A stretch of DNA of 64,000 nucleotides from Monocercomonoides exilis (taxonomy: Eukaryota; Preaxostyla; Oxymonadida; Polymastigidae), in contig LSRY02000025.1 in the NCBI GenBank assembly GCA_001643675.2, forward strand, positions 808,001 through 872,000. Direction: 5' to 3'. The position numbers and the translations under genes are program-made. The notes under the pieces were generated by a model. It saw only the letters and a program-made list of their open reading frames with translations, searched no databases and was not told the DNA's origin. This document shows, piece after piece, positions 12,116-25,700 of the stretch. Every line of letters begins with the position of its first letter. Position 1 is the first letter of the stretch.

Positions 12116-15100
12116 TTACTGAAACGGATAAAGGTTATGTTGGGACGGAGGCGGCATAAGAGGAACAAGATGAGCCGTTTCAGGCGACAAAGAACCTTGA
12201 GACGGAGATAATTCTAACGAACTACATTCCATATGTGGATTTTCAATGCTCAAAGGCTGAAGAGGAGGATGATCAGAAGTTGAATGGGAAGAATGAATAG
12301 ACGGATTGGATTGGATTGGATAAGGAGAATGAGATGAGAAGAGGGTGTTCACTGGAAGTGGAGGATGATCCGATTGAGAAGTCTGAAAAGAATGACCGTC
12401 AGAAGCAGATGAGCTTGGTCTGCCTGTTGTTGGCGAGGCAGTCTGCTTCTCCCAGTCACTCTGACGAGGGTGATTGCCGGTACCGTCCTTGCTATTAATA
12501 CAGGTGCTATTGCTTCCGCCTCTAGCTGAAGAAGAAGAAGAAGAAGAAAACATAGCATCAGCAAATGATGAACCGTTGTTAAACACGAAACGTGCAACAT
12601 CGCCATTTGGTGAGTAGCAATGGAACAATTCTGAGCCAGGGCCAACAACGTCAACCATAACACAGTCGCTCTTCCGGATAAGCGAACCTGCTCTTTCCGT
12701 TGCAAGCGGCGAGTGTGTCAGAGATGGCTGTACTTGAGGAGAAAGCGAAGGAGAATTTGAAGATGAAAACGGATTCTGTTGTCGAGGGGAAAGAAGGAAG
12801 ATACTTGAGCGGTCTTCGGTGGAAAGTACAGGAAATACGATTGATTGGTTCTGTTGAGAAGGAAACGGAGGGTGTGAAGATACTAGCTGTGCTGATGAAG
12901 GCGAGGAATCAGGTGGAGGCGGGGGTAGTGGAGAAGGCTCAACTGTTGATGTGGAACGTGGCGGCTCAGTCTGGAGACGATCCAGAACTGGATCTATCGC
13001 AATTGACGGATTCAGCGGAGCAGTTTTCTGGTTCACGGTTGATGAGAGTGTGCGCTGGTGGTGCTGATGGCGATGCTGCAATTGAAGCTGCTGTTGGAGT
13101 TGCTGCTGCTGCTGTTGTGCACGGACGCTCATAAAATGAGAGGAGCTATTTTGCTGGCGGAAAATAAATGACTCGTTCTCATGAGGATAAATACGACTCT
13201 TCGAATCAGGAAGATCACTCGCTGTCAGTCCGTTCTCTGCATACAAAGCACGTTGATTCTGGTGAATGCAATCTGAATCGTTCGACGGAACCATCCACGA
13301 TGGTTGTGGGGCAGCTGATGTTTGGCTGCGGAAGGAAAGAGACGTGTTGTCCAGAGGCGAGCGGAGAATGCCTGGGAGTGCATTTTCCTTCATCAGAGGA
13401 AGAGCAGTTGCCTTTCTGCCTTTCACATCTTCTGTCGGTGGTAGAAGGAGATTTGAGTTCGCATCTACAACATGAGAAGTGAAGGAGATCGGATGTGGTT
13501 GTGGAGAAGGCGATGGTGCAGCAGCGAGATACATGGATGTCTTCAGATTTGCTTCGGGAACTTCACAGTAAGGAGGAGAAGATTGATCAGATGGAAAGCT
13601 GGAGGAGCAGCCAGAGGAATATGAGGAGCCTGTGGTGCCAGTCGAGGAATAAGAAGAAGAGTATGAGCGAGTAGAAACGTTGGAGTCGTCAGAGGATGAT
13701 TCGCTTTGCGAGGACTCGCGAGACGAGAGAGACGAAGTTGAAGTTGAAGTTGTGGTGGATGTGGTAGTGGAGAAAGAGCTGGATAGCACACTTGACTCTG
13801 ACGAATTTGAGCATGCAACAGACGCTGGACTTATCTGCGAATACTGTGTGTACACTAAAGACGGCATCTTTTGAGTTATGCGTTGCGGTTTTTGCTTCCG
13901 AGAACGTTCTTGAGTGGATGGGATGTTTAACTGGAGGATAGCTTCGTGTGGAAGAGGAGGCTGAGACGGCACTTGTATCGCAGTGATTGGCGTCAGCTCC
14001 TCTTCTTCCTCTTCTTCTTCGTCTTCCATTGCAGAAGTCTTGCTTCTGGTCATCTGCCCAATAATTGGTATCTCCTTTGGCATGGTGCTGCTTTGTGTTC
14101 TCTTCCCTTTCTTCAACTTCTTCTTCTTCTTCCTTCGAGTTGTTCCATGAGACGGAAATGTCGAGTCCACATTCGTCGATGGGGAGATCTGATCTGTCTT
14201 CGTGCTCTCCACTTTTTCTGTGCGCGAATTTGAGCCTGCTTCCGAATCGTTGCCTTCCATCAGCGGATGCATTGTGTACTCTGTCTCTGCAGAGTCTGCA
14301 TGTGTTGAGAGATATTGCGTTGACTCACCACCAGACGAGTTCGTTGAAGTCTGCATCGTCAACGGTGTATCAGAGCGGTTGTCTGAAACAAAGGAGGCAT
14401 TCGATTCAGATTGGATGAGTGTCTTTGAAGAGCCACAATCTGAAAGCAAGCTTTCTCTGCTGGCCTTTCGGTGGCTTGTTTTGATGCCTGGCAAATGTGA
14501 CGATGAATTCAAGTTGTCGTACACAAACGATGCTGAAAGATGCCTCGGATGAAGCGGTGCAATTGGTGCTTGCACAAATCCAGGCTCTTCTGACGGAGAT
14601 AGAATAAACGAAGATGTCGACGAAGTTCCTGCTGCAGAGGCAATTGACGATGCAGCAGACCCCATCGCCGGCTGTGGAGATGCGCTGAAATGTGTATGTG
14701 GCATCGATAGCTTGACAAGCCTTCTCCCTGTTTCATTTTCAAATACACTTTGTTCTGATTCTGTTAGCTTTGGGCTGATGTCTGGCCTCAAATGACTTCT
14801 GGGGCTGCCCTTTGGAGACAAGTCAAATGAATGTTTTGTCTGATATTCGCTTGTAATGCATTCATCCTCCAACTTCGATGTGGATGTGCGCAGTGATGAC
14901 GTAGACACTTGACTCTTCAAAGGAGGAGGCAGCAGCTGCTGATGCTGCCCCCTTCCCATCAACCCACTTGCTGCTGTGTGTGTGTGTCCGTGTGGATGCG
15001 ACTGAGTGCGGCGCATGCTTTCGTGCTGAGAAGGAGGACATGGCCTGATTGAGGGATGTGGAGTTAGCTGCCCTGGTTGTGTAGTGCTCTCTCTAGGTGA

Positions 15101-18100
15101 CTGGAGATTGGAAGAAGCTGAAGTCAAAGAAGGAGAAGGTGCAGTGAACAGAGTCGGCTGAAGAAGCTGAGCGTATGTTGCTGTTTGGAAGGGGTCTTGT
15201 ACATCTGAGTGGTGCCCGTGCTTCTTCTTGTTGCGCTGTGATTTGTGGCGCCTGTGTGAGTGCGAGTGTGAGTGAGAATGTGAATGCGAATGCGTTTTCT
15301 TCTCTCTCTCTTTGGCTGAGTGGTGTCTGCTGCGATGGTGCCAGTGAATGAAAGCAGGCGTTGCAGAAGACGATGAAGAGGAGTCTGTTGGAGATGTCTG
15401 AGGCGAAAAGGCTGTTGCGAATGAGCCAAACATGATACGATGCTCTTCTTGGAGCGTGCGCTTTCCGGTGTTTAACGGATCAGGCTGCTTCATCCCCATC
15501 TCAAAGATGTTGTTTGTGTGTGTTGCTTTGTGGTGCTTGCTTTTCCTCCTCTTCCTCTGCTGGATATGCTTCTCCATTGAAGACGATGTAGTCGACGAGG
15601 CAAGCGTGGCAGATGGATGTGCATAAAACAATGAGCCATCAATCATCCCTGCCCCATCCGCTGAGTCTTTCTGATCTGAATGTGCCGACGACGACAGAGG
15701 AGAAGAGGAAGGAGAAGACGCCTTTGCACTTGAGCTCAATCTGTGTGAAGAAGCGAGTGTTGGACTCTTTTTGTTGTTCTTCTCGTTTCGTTCGTCTTTT
15801 TTGTTGTACGTGATGATGTTTGTGTATGTTGGTGTGACAGGAGAAATGCTGGACTTGTCCTGTATCATGTATCGAGGGTCGCCTGGTGGAAACAGCACTG
15901 ACTGATCACCTGAATAGCGAGCATCCCCGTAGCTTGTGCCCAAATCGCTCTTGTGCCGCTGATGGCGAGATGAGGAAAGTGGATATTGTAACATATTACG
16001 TTGATCATCATCAGCAGACACAGTCAACCTGTCGTCTTCTGAGCCGTATTCGTCGTTTGCATTGGACCGGCCGATGATTGAGCCTTTATTGCCGCTGCTG
16101 CTGATGTTGTTGATGTTCAGCATGTTCCCTGCTCTTCCTGCTGGCTGTGATGGTCCTCCAGCAATACGATGGTGTGTCTGGTCAGCAACTGCTAATATCT
16201 GAGGGGCAGGTGTGGGAGATAGTGAAAAGAGGCTCTGATTAGACATAATGGGCGCAATCAGCTCGGATGTGAATGAAGGAGAGGTTGACGTTCTGCTTAA
16301 GAATTTCCTGACCGGCGCAGCATTAGTGGATGAGGCGAAGATGTTTTGCGCCTTCTCCAGCTTGTCGAACCCTTGAAATCCCACACGAAAGTTCTCATCA
16401 ACAAACTTTTCATATTCAATCCGGCTGGGTTGATGATTGTTTTGCTCTGATGAATCTGACACTTCCTCTTCTTCGCTGACATCTTCATATTCCTCGTCTT
16501 CCTCGTCTTCTCCTTCCTCTTCTTCATCAAAGCTTTCACCCGATCTCTTGTCTTCAGACAGAATGTGATGGATAATCTCGCCTGTGCTTCTGTTCAAGTA
16601 ACCTGATGATCCATTTGCATTGTTTTCCTGTCTATTCTCATTGGCGTTCCCTTTGTCTCTGCCTCCTCTCTCCTTCATCATCTGCATCGCAGCTGCACGA
16701 GACGGCAGAATATTCGATGTTCTTTCTGTGCCTGACACCGACGACGAAGACAAAGCAGACCGCTGCCTTTGAGAAGAACGCGACTGCCCGCTGTTGGAAT
16801 TGTAGGAAGAGGAATGGGAACCAGAGGGAGAATGAACAGACGATTGATTAGAGCCATCCTGGTCGCTGGGAACAGAATGCGCACGCAGCTTCCTTCGCAG
16901 CCTGGTTTTTCTTGTGCCTTTCGTTCTCCCTTTCTCTTTGGCTGCTTCTATTCCTCCTCCTCCTCCTCCTCCTCCTCTGTTTGTTTCTGTGGTGTTTTCG
17001 ATGGCTGCCATGTGAGGCGATGTTGTGTGCTGAGAGCGGAACTGGCCTGTGCCTTTGCCTCTTCCTCGCCACGTGTCAGTTGTGTCACTTTCATTCGCTA
17101 CTGAGTCTTCATCGTTGTCATCATCTCTGTACTTCCCTTTCTCTCTTCCTTTATTGTTGTGCATAGCTGATTCAATATCTGCTTCTTTAACTTTGCGTGA
17201 AATGGATGAAGGAATAACTGGGCTAGACAGCGACTTCTTAGTTAATATTCCTGCATTTTCATCTGCTTCGATTTCGCACTGAAGCAGAGAGATCAGCGGG
17301 ATCGCTGTTGTCGAGTGAGCTCCCACAGGAGAAGTGGCATTGCCTGAAGAAGAAGAAGAAGAAGATGCATTTGGCGCAAATGTGACTGTCTTTTGATGAT
17401 GCTCAGCTTTCGTCGAATGCAGAGGCATCGATCTGCGAGGTGGAGGAGGCACAAATCCCTCTGAAGACGCTGAAGACTGTGAAACCACAGTTGAAGGTGT
17501 TGATGATACAGAAGGATGCTCAGAGATACTTGATGTCATCGACTCCTCTGGCGCCAGATTTGGCGGAAGCGGAGCATTTGTGCACTCCGAAATGGCTGTT
17601 GGCAGACTCTCGATCGCTTCTGCTGCTTTGATGTCTGCAAAAGCGGGCTTGTTTTGAGGATCGTCGGCAGACGGGATGGGCAGTTTGTGGTCAGTTTTTG
17701 AAAGCATCGGAGACACAACTGGCTGTCTCTCAATGAATGCCATCAGATTGCCTCCATGGACACTGTCATCGTCCATTTCGGGTGTCATGTTGAGAGGTCT
17801 GTCTCCAGTCACCACGCCCGACAAGAGTGTCTGTCTTCTCACTTCTTTACTCCTCCCCCGCAGTGCAGGAGTGCACAAGGGAGAAGGAGGCGGTGTGTCT
17901 GAGTCAGGTGAGAATTGTGATTGAGTGGATTGGTTGGACTGATTTGACTGATTCGATCGATTTGATGCATCTGACACCTGGGCGTACTCCTGTGCCTGCT
18001 TCGGGGTGGGCTCTTGTGTGATGGCAGGTTGAGCAGGCAGCTGGTTGGTCGGGTGAATGGAGGAAGAGGTAGAGGCAGACTGCTGGCTGTCATCACGTGG

Positions 18101-19678
18101 TGAGAGTGACTGTGGGTTTCTGGGTGAGATGGACTTTGTCTCGTCTGCTCTCTGATGAGCTGGTCTGTCTGGAGGGATCAGTGCGCCTGTTGTGAAGCTG
18201 TGCACAATCACCTGCTCCTTCTCGCTCTTCTGCGGAGGCACCTGGTCTGCTGGCTGCGAGGGCTTGGGTGTCTTGTGGCGGTGTCTGTGGCCAGGGCGGT
18301 GGTGATGGATGAGGCTGCGGTTGCGGCAGCTGCCGAGTGTGGTGCACGTAACAGCAGCAGCTGACTCGGTCGCATCAGACGGGTCGTGTTTCTGGCTTTG
18401 GGTGGTTGATTTCGACTCCTTTCGTAAGATGATGCTTTCGGTGATGGAGGATTCCTTTTGAGGCATTGATTGTTGAACAATCTGCTCTTGTTCTTGTTCC
18501 TTTTGTTCTTGATCTTTTCTGACAGAAGCTTCGATTCTCTGACTCTCTCCTTTTGTATTCTGAACGCTCTGAGAAGTGTGAGCAGACTGAATAGAAGCAA
18601 TTTCCGGTGTAATAGCCAGCGCTTTGCTGTTTGAAAGAGGGGTTGTGCTTGGAATAGCAGCAGAAGGAGAAATAGGAGAAATCGGAGAGAGAGGGGAGAT
18701 AGCAGCCATTTTTGAGTGCTGTCTGTGTGTTGTGTTTGTGCTTTTGTGCGTCTTCCCACCAGAAGTCTGTGTCTTTCTGCTTCTGGATGAAGAGGAGCCT
18801 GTTGAGGATGAAGAAGAGGAGGAAGAAGAAGAGGAGGAGTTGCTGACTTGTGAAGCTATTCCATCGATGTTGCTTTTGACTGAACGCCATGTGGGTGACC
18901 TTCCATCTTGTTGTGTATGCCCCTTGCTGTTAGGAAGTTGACTAGCTTGATTATTAACATTACTCATATTATTATTATTAATGCTATTACTTCCATTATG
19001 ATGATGATGGTGATGGTGATGGTGATGGTGATGATGGCTATGCTGATGGCCATGCTGAAGAGAGCGTGATTTAGTCGACCGCGATGAATGAGTGGCGTGT
19101 GTGGAGTGTGTCTGTGAGGAAGACGGCGTCTCGCTTCCTTCAGAGCGGTGGAGGTGAACAGGCGCAGGGAGCATCATTGTGCCTATTTGAGTGAGCTGCT
19201 GCGGAGGATTGTCAGGCAGGCCGATGTTGTATGAGGAGACAGCAACAGAATCAGTGGTGATGATGAGGGTGGGGATGGCAGTAGTGTTGAGGGAGGAGAG
19301 AGGTTGAGATGATGATGATGATGAAATAGTTGTTGTGGAAGAAGAAGAAGACGATGATGAAGAAGAGGGAAGTTTGAGAGAAGTCGAAGTCGAAGCAGAA
19401 GTTGAAGGTGGCGATGGTAATGTCAATGAAGATGAAGCTACAACTGCTGCAGCAGCAGAAGATGAAGATGCTGATGCTGATGATAATGTTGATATTCCAT
19501 TCAATGTTTGTTGTCCATTGTTCTGTCTGTATTTCATTAGAGATGTGACCTGCTGCGGTGAATGCTTCTTTTTGGTAGGCATAAAAACAGAAGAGAACTC
19601 GTTTCGTTGTGATGAAAGAGGAGGAAGATGTTGAATGGGAAGACGAAGTGCCACACGCGATGGAATGGAATAATGAGA

Positions 19679-19709
<31 letters not shown>

Positions 19710-22700
19710 CAGGAAGAGGAGGAGGAGGAGGAGGAGGAAATTGAATAAGAAGAAGATGAAGATGATGATGATGAAGGATAAAAAGAAGAGGAAGAGGAAG
19801 AGGTGGATGCAAAGGAAGAATAAGGAGGACGAGGTGGAAGAGTGGTAAAAGAGAAAGGTGGGTGAGGTGTGACAGGCAATGGCTGAGATAAAGTTGCTGT
19901 GGAAGAAGAAGTGGAAGATGAGGAGGAGGAAGAAGATGGCCAAGTTTCTGCTTTAACCAAAGAAGGAACAGCAGAAGAAGAAGAAGATGATGATGACGAT
20001 GAATCTAATACTGTTGTTTTCAATTCTCTTCCATTTCCTTTCACCTTATTCTCAGGCGAGCTTGCCAGCTCAGGTGTCTTCTCCCAGCTGCCTCTGCCTT
20101 CTTTGCATTCCTGTGCTGATCGAAGAATGGTGCAGACAGCAGCTAACGAGGCATTATTGCTATTATTATTATTATTATTAAAACTATTATTACTGATATT
20201 GCTTCTATTATTATTAGCATTATTATTCATATTGCTTATATTTGTATTATTATTAGTATTATTATTGAGTGTTTTGCGTGGCTGGATGGGCGAAGAAAGA
20301 GAGCTGACAGAAGGTGAAGGAGAGAGCGTGAAGGAAAGAGCAGGGGAAGGGGTGGGGGGGATGGTGAGAGAGGAAGAAAGAGGAGAAATATCCAAAGAAG
20401 AAGAGGAGATGGATGAGGAAGAGGAAGAGGAAGAAGAAGAAGAGGAGGAGGAGGAGGAAGGATAAGAAGGACAAGAAGGAACAGGGGAAATGAATGGAGG
20501 ATTGAGTGTGGATGAGAATGAGTGGAAGGAAGGGGAAGATTCAAGTGAAAAAGAAGAAGAGGAAGAAGAAGAAGAAGAAGTTTGTATTCTATTATCATCA
20601 GAACCAACAGAAGGTGACAAAATCTTCTGAGGACACAGACTGATCACCCGCGTGTAGTACTGGCTGTCTCTTTCTTTCTTGTTCAAATCAGAGTTTTGAG
20701 GAAGAATAATTGCATTTTCATTCGACTCTTCTTCATTTTCTCCTTTCTCTCTTTCATTTTCTGTTAATTTTGTATCATTTTGTGTTTCTTTGGCTTGTGG
20801 GCTTATTCCTAAACTTGTATCAGATGAAACATAAGGCAAAATTGAATCCGAAGAAGAGGAAAGAGAAGGAGAGAGAGAAAGAGAGAGAGAAAGAGAAGAC
20901 GAAGAAGCAGAGGGCGCAAGTTGTTTCAATGATCCGTTTGTTGAAGTGGTGGAGACAGCGACAGAAGAAGGAGAAGAAGACAAGTCAATGCTATCGCGAT
21001 GATGCTGAGCAAAAGAGGCGAAGAATTGAGAAGTGCTGGCTATTTCGTGAGGAGGGAGAGGAAGCAGGACAGAAGGGGAAGGGGCGGATGTGGTGCGAGA
21101 AGGGGGAGAAGAGGAAGGGGGAGAAGAAGAAGGAGGGGTGGAAGAAGATGTGAGGGCATCTGAATGGGAAGATGGAGTGGCAGTGCGTTCGGGCAATGAA
21201 TGAAGAAGATCGTTGGTGGAGGATGGGGCTGGTGGAAGAGAGTGGGATGGGAGAGAAGAAGAGGAGGAAGAAGAAGAAGAAGAAGAGGAAGGGGAAGATG
21301 ATGAAGATGAAGAAGAGGAAGAAGAGGAAGAAGATGAAGCTGGAGGAATAAAAGAAGGAGAATGAGGAGGAGAAGAAGAAGAATTTGTAGGTGAGGTTTC
21401 TGGAGAATGCGAAGTTGCAGTGGAATGAGAAGGAGAAGCATTTGAATCAATTGAAGAAGAAGAAGAAGCAGAAGCAGAAGCAGAAGCAGAAGCAGAAGCA
21501 GAAGCAGAAGCAGAAGAAGAAGTCGAAGAAGCATCAGCTTGCTCAACAATTCCAGCAGTTGATGTTGCATATGCTGTCATCGTAGCATTTGCTGTTCTAT
21601 TTCCTCTTTCTCCTTCTCTTCCATTTCCATTCAAATTTTCATTTTCTCTTCTTCCTTCTTCTCCTTCTCTTCCTCCTTCTTCTCTTCCATTCCACACCCC
21701 ATTCCTCACTGCTGATGGTCTTGGATCCAGCTTTGCCCCGTCCCATCTGATTGATCCGAACTCGTCTTCTTGTTCTTCTTCGTATTTTCCTTTCTCTGAA
21801 GCACTAAAATCCATATTGCCGATCAAAAACAGCTCTTTTCCTTCGCCTGATTCTTCGCTTGTGGAACAGGTTATTTCTTCTTCTATCTCAATTGTTTCAT
21901 ATTCTGATGAGGAAGAAGAAGAAATTGCTGTTGTTGTTGAATCTGTTTCTTCTGTGCTTTCGCTTTCGTCACTTTCTTTTTCTTCTTTTTCTTCCTTTTT
22001 CTTTTCATTTTCTTTGCTTCCTTCTTTATCATTGTGCATTGTTGAAAAATTTTCCTTTTTCTCGTTTTCTCCTTCCACAAAATCCGTCTGACCGTACGAA
22101 AACTTCACATTTTCCTTTTGCTTTCCTTCTCCCTCCTCTTTCTCCTTCTCCTTCCTCCTCCTTCTCCTTCTCCTTCTCATCTTCCCCTTCCCTTTCCCCT
22201 TTCCATATCTTTGCTTTGCAGATGTCTTCTTTCTCCTCACCAATCTTTTCACAATTTTGTGCTTCTTTCTTCTTCTTCTCTGAAACACAGATGAACAACA
22301 ATAAGATGATTGGCCATAAGATGTGAGGGTGTATAATGAAGAAGGAGTAAGCATTGCATAAATATAAGGGTACGACGATGACAATGAAGAGGCATAACTA
22401 GAAGACAATGAAGAAATAGATGAAGAAGAAGAAGAAGAAGATGATGATGATGATGATGAAAAAGGCGAAACATAAGCAGGATATCCAAAGCTTCTCTGCA
22501 TATCGCCTTGTCCATAGACACCTCCCCATCCTCCTCCTTCTCTCATCCCATATCCAAAATATTCTCCATTCATCCCAAACTGCATTCTGTTCTTCGGTGG
22601 CGTGTCATACGCATCCCCATAGCCAGCAGGAATAACACCGTCATTGTATGAGGGAAGGCAATACCGCAAGTTCTGCGGGTTGCTCTCCTTGTTATTCGCA

Positions 22701-25700
22701 TTCGCGCCCATTTGTGGGGCTTCGGTGAATTTACTCCCTCTTTCTCTTTCTCTTTCTCTCTCTAACTGCATTTTCACATCCATATTCATGTTAATATTCA
22801 TGTTCATGTTCATGTTCATCTCATCCACATGTCCTAATCCTCCTCCTCTTTCTTCTTTCTCCATCTGTCCTTTCATTGCTGGCACTCCCACTCCCACTCC
22901 AACACCTGCTCCCACCCCTACACCTGCCCCAACACCCGCTCCAACACCTGCCCCAGCCTCCACCTTCACCTTCACCCCCTCCTCTTCCTCCTGCAGCAAC
23001 GTCGACAATCTGTTCTGCAGTGGTGGCGAGTGTTCAAAATGTGCATCTGAAATCCCTGTTGGCTGCTCCACCTGCTGCTCATCCATCTTCATCTGCTGCG
23101 AAGACAATGAAGTTATCCCTGGAAACAGATCCGCATACGGCGTGGGTGTGTTGATGGGGATGAATGGCGGGTGTGGCGAGATGCCTGGGCTGTATGGAGT
23201 GTTTGGCTGCGACTGCTGGCTCTGTTGACTGGAGGACGGAGTGATGCTGCCTCGTGACAGCATCCCGTCTTCCAGCATCATCAGATTCGTCTCGGCTTCG
23301 GGCTCTTTGAGAAAGTTAGGCTTGTCTGTGCGGATGGAGGAGTCTTCGGATGGTGCTGTTGAAGAAGTGGTAGAGGAAGAAGAAGAAGAACTTGAAGAGG
23401 AGGAAGAGGAAGAGGAAGAAGAAGATGATGATGATGAACCAGGTTTCCTCTCCTTCATCAACGAAGCCGACAGATCGTGTGATATTCCACCTCCAAAGTG
23501 TTCATCGTTGTTCTCTTCATCCATCTCTGTCTCTATCGCCAGCGACGGCACATTCCTCACATGCTTCATGAGTGGAGACAAAGGCAAGTCCATCTCCTCT
23601 TCGCTTCCCGACAGCATCCCATCAGACGCAGCATCGTTCTGTGAAGACTCTTCCACACACGCCATCATCGTCTGCTTTGAATGGAGCAAGCGACGTGGCG
23701 AGTCAACAGCAGAGACTGCCCCCAGATGTACGCTATTGGGGGCAGTGGAGCAGGCAGAGGAAGAAGGCGAGCTGGGGGAAGAGTGGTGGGGAAAGCTGAT
23801 GAGGAGAACGGGGGTGCTGGGGGTGACGTGGGGCTTGCTGTGCATGATGATGGTGGTGGTGGGCTGGATCGGGGTGGTTGGGGAAGAGGAGGTTGAGGAG
23901 GAAGAAGAGGAGGAGGAGGAAGATGAAGAAGAGGAAGAAGAAGAAGAGGATGAGGAAGAAGAAGAAGGTGGTGGTGGATGCCTTTGTGGTTGAGTGGGCG
24001 TTAGTTGTGTTGCAAAGGAAACTCCTCTGCGAGGTGAATGCTGAGGGGAGTGAAGGGGAGAGTGAAGAGGCGTGTCTGAAGGAGAAATGGAAGGTGAGAG
24101 GGAAGACGAATGAGAAGAGCCGATAGAAGAGGAGCGAGACTGAGGAGCCAATGGATACATTCCAAGTGGATGGGTGAGAGAAGGAGAGAGGGTGTGGGTG
24201 GCTTGTTGTGTGGAATAGGTGCTTGTGGGAGAAGTGTTGGAAGAGGAAGAGGAAGGAGAAGGGGAGAAATAAGAAGAGGAAGAAGAAGAGGAAGAAGAAG
24301 AAGATGATGATGATGCTGAAGAAACAAAAGAAGGAGGAGGGTAAAGAAGACTTCTATTGCCCACAAGAGATCCCTCATGGATAGCTCTGCCTGTCTGCAG
24401 ATAGCCAAATGGCAGGTGGGGCGCTGTTGTGTAGTGTGGTGTGTCTGAGTGGCGGTGGCGCCTGTGGTGGTGTCTGTGCCTGCTGCGTGAATGGGCTCTG
24501 GGCGAATGCTCTGTGTGATGCGGGTGAGAAGGATGAGAAGGATGAGAAAAATGAGAGGGTGCATTGTTGGGTTGTGTGGCGTGTGGGTTGGCTGAGAGCT
24601 GGTTGTCATAGAAATGCTGAATCAGCCTTCGATCGTTCTCCACTCCAAGAGCATTCTGTGGGTGTGTAAGTGAATGCTCAAATGCCATCTCTTGTTCTCT
24701 TCCTTCAAAACAGGAAGAAGACTGACGACTGCTCTTGTTGAGCAATGCCAGCTTCGACGCAGAAGACGAAGACTGTGCTAATCTGCCTGCTTCTCCTTTT
24801 GCACCTTCTTTTCCACCTTCTTCCTCTTCCTCCTCTTCCTCCTCTTCTGTTGTTGTTGTTGTTGTTGTTGGTCGCTGCACCGCCAGCAACTGATCAGCTG
24901 ATCTGTGAATGTGCGACGCCTCCGGGTGGAGCATCTCCTGTTCCTGTGGCATCTGCGGTGACTGCAGATTCGATGTGGGGAGGCTGTGAGAGGAAGAAGG
25001 AGAAGGAATTTTGCTGAACTCCAAGCGGAGCGCCCCTTCTTCCATTTGGCTGATTCGGCGGCTGTCTGCTGCTGCTTTGTGGATGATGTCGTGTTTCGAG
25101 GAGTGATGGAGAGATTTTGAGTATTTTGAGTGTGTGGGAAGAGGCACACGAAGCAGCGAGTGGTCAGAATTGGTTGAGTTTGATGAAGAAGTGGAATGAA
25201 CAGAATGTGTTGAATGCATCGAATGAGCATGGATTGAAGTGTCATGAAGAGGAAGATCAGATGAAGACGCAGATGTGCCAGACAAGGCAAGAGAAGGCGA
25301 GCACGGATCAGGCGACGTGAAGGGCGGGTTTAAAAGAGACAGCTGTTTTGGTGCAGCAGGCTCCTGTGACGTGTGTGACGTGGAGGATGTGGAGGTGTTG
25401 GCAGAAGTGGGAGAAGCGATAGAGGCGGAAGAGGAGAAGGCAGAGCGTGGGGTGGATGGTGCGGGCGTGGAGACAGACCGCCCGCGTGTTGAGTTGGTTG
25501 ATGTGGTGGTGGCAGCAGTGGCAGAGGTGGGTGGAGTGGCTGTGGTGGCAGACGTCGAGGGAGTGGCTGAGTCTGTCGGCGCAGACAGATCAGTCGACAC
25601 ATCTTCAGACTCTTTCGAGGCCTTTCCGGGCTTCTTCTTGCGACGCTCGCTTGTGGACGTCCGCTCAGTGAATGCACCTGAGAGCAGAGGAGATCTTCCC

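Noticed and set aside
19251-21570. Numerous Leu/Lys/Glu-rich frames on both strands inside the giant low-complexity gene
   Set aside because: They are alternative readings of GAA/TCT-type repeats. Only the 14-kb minus frame is continuous with a recognisable domain.
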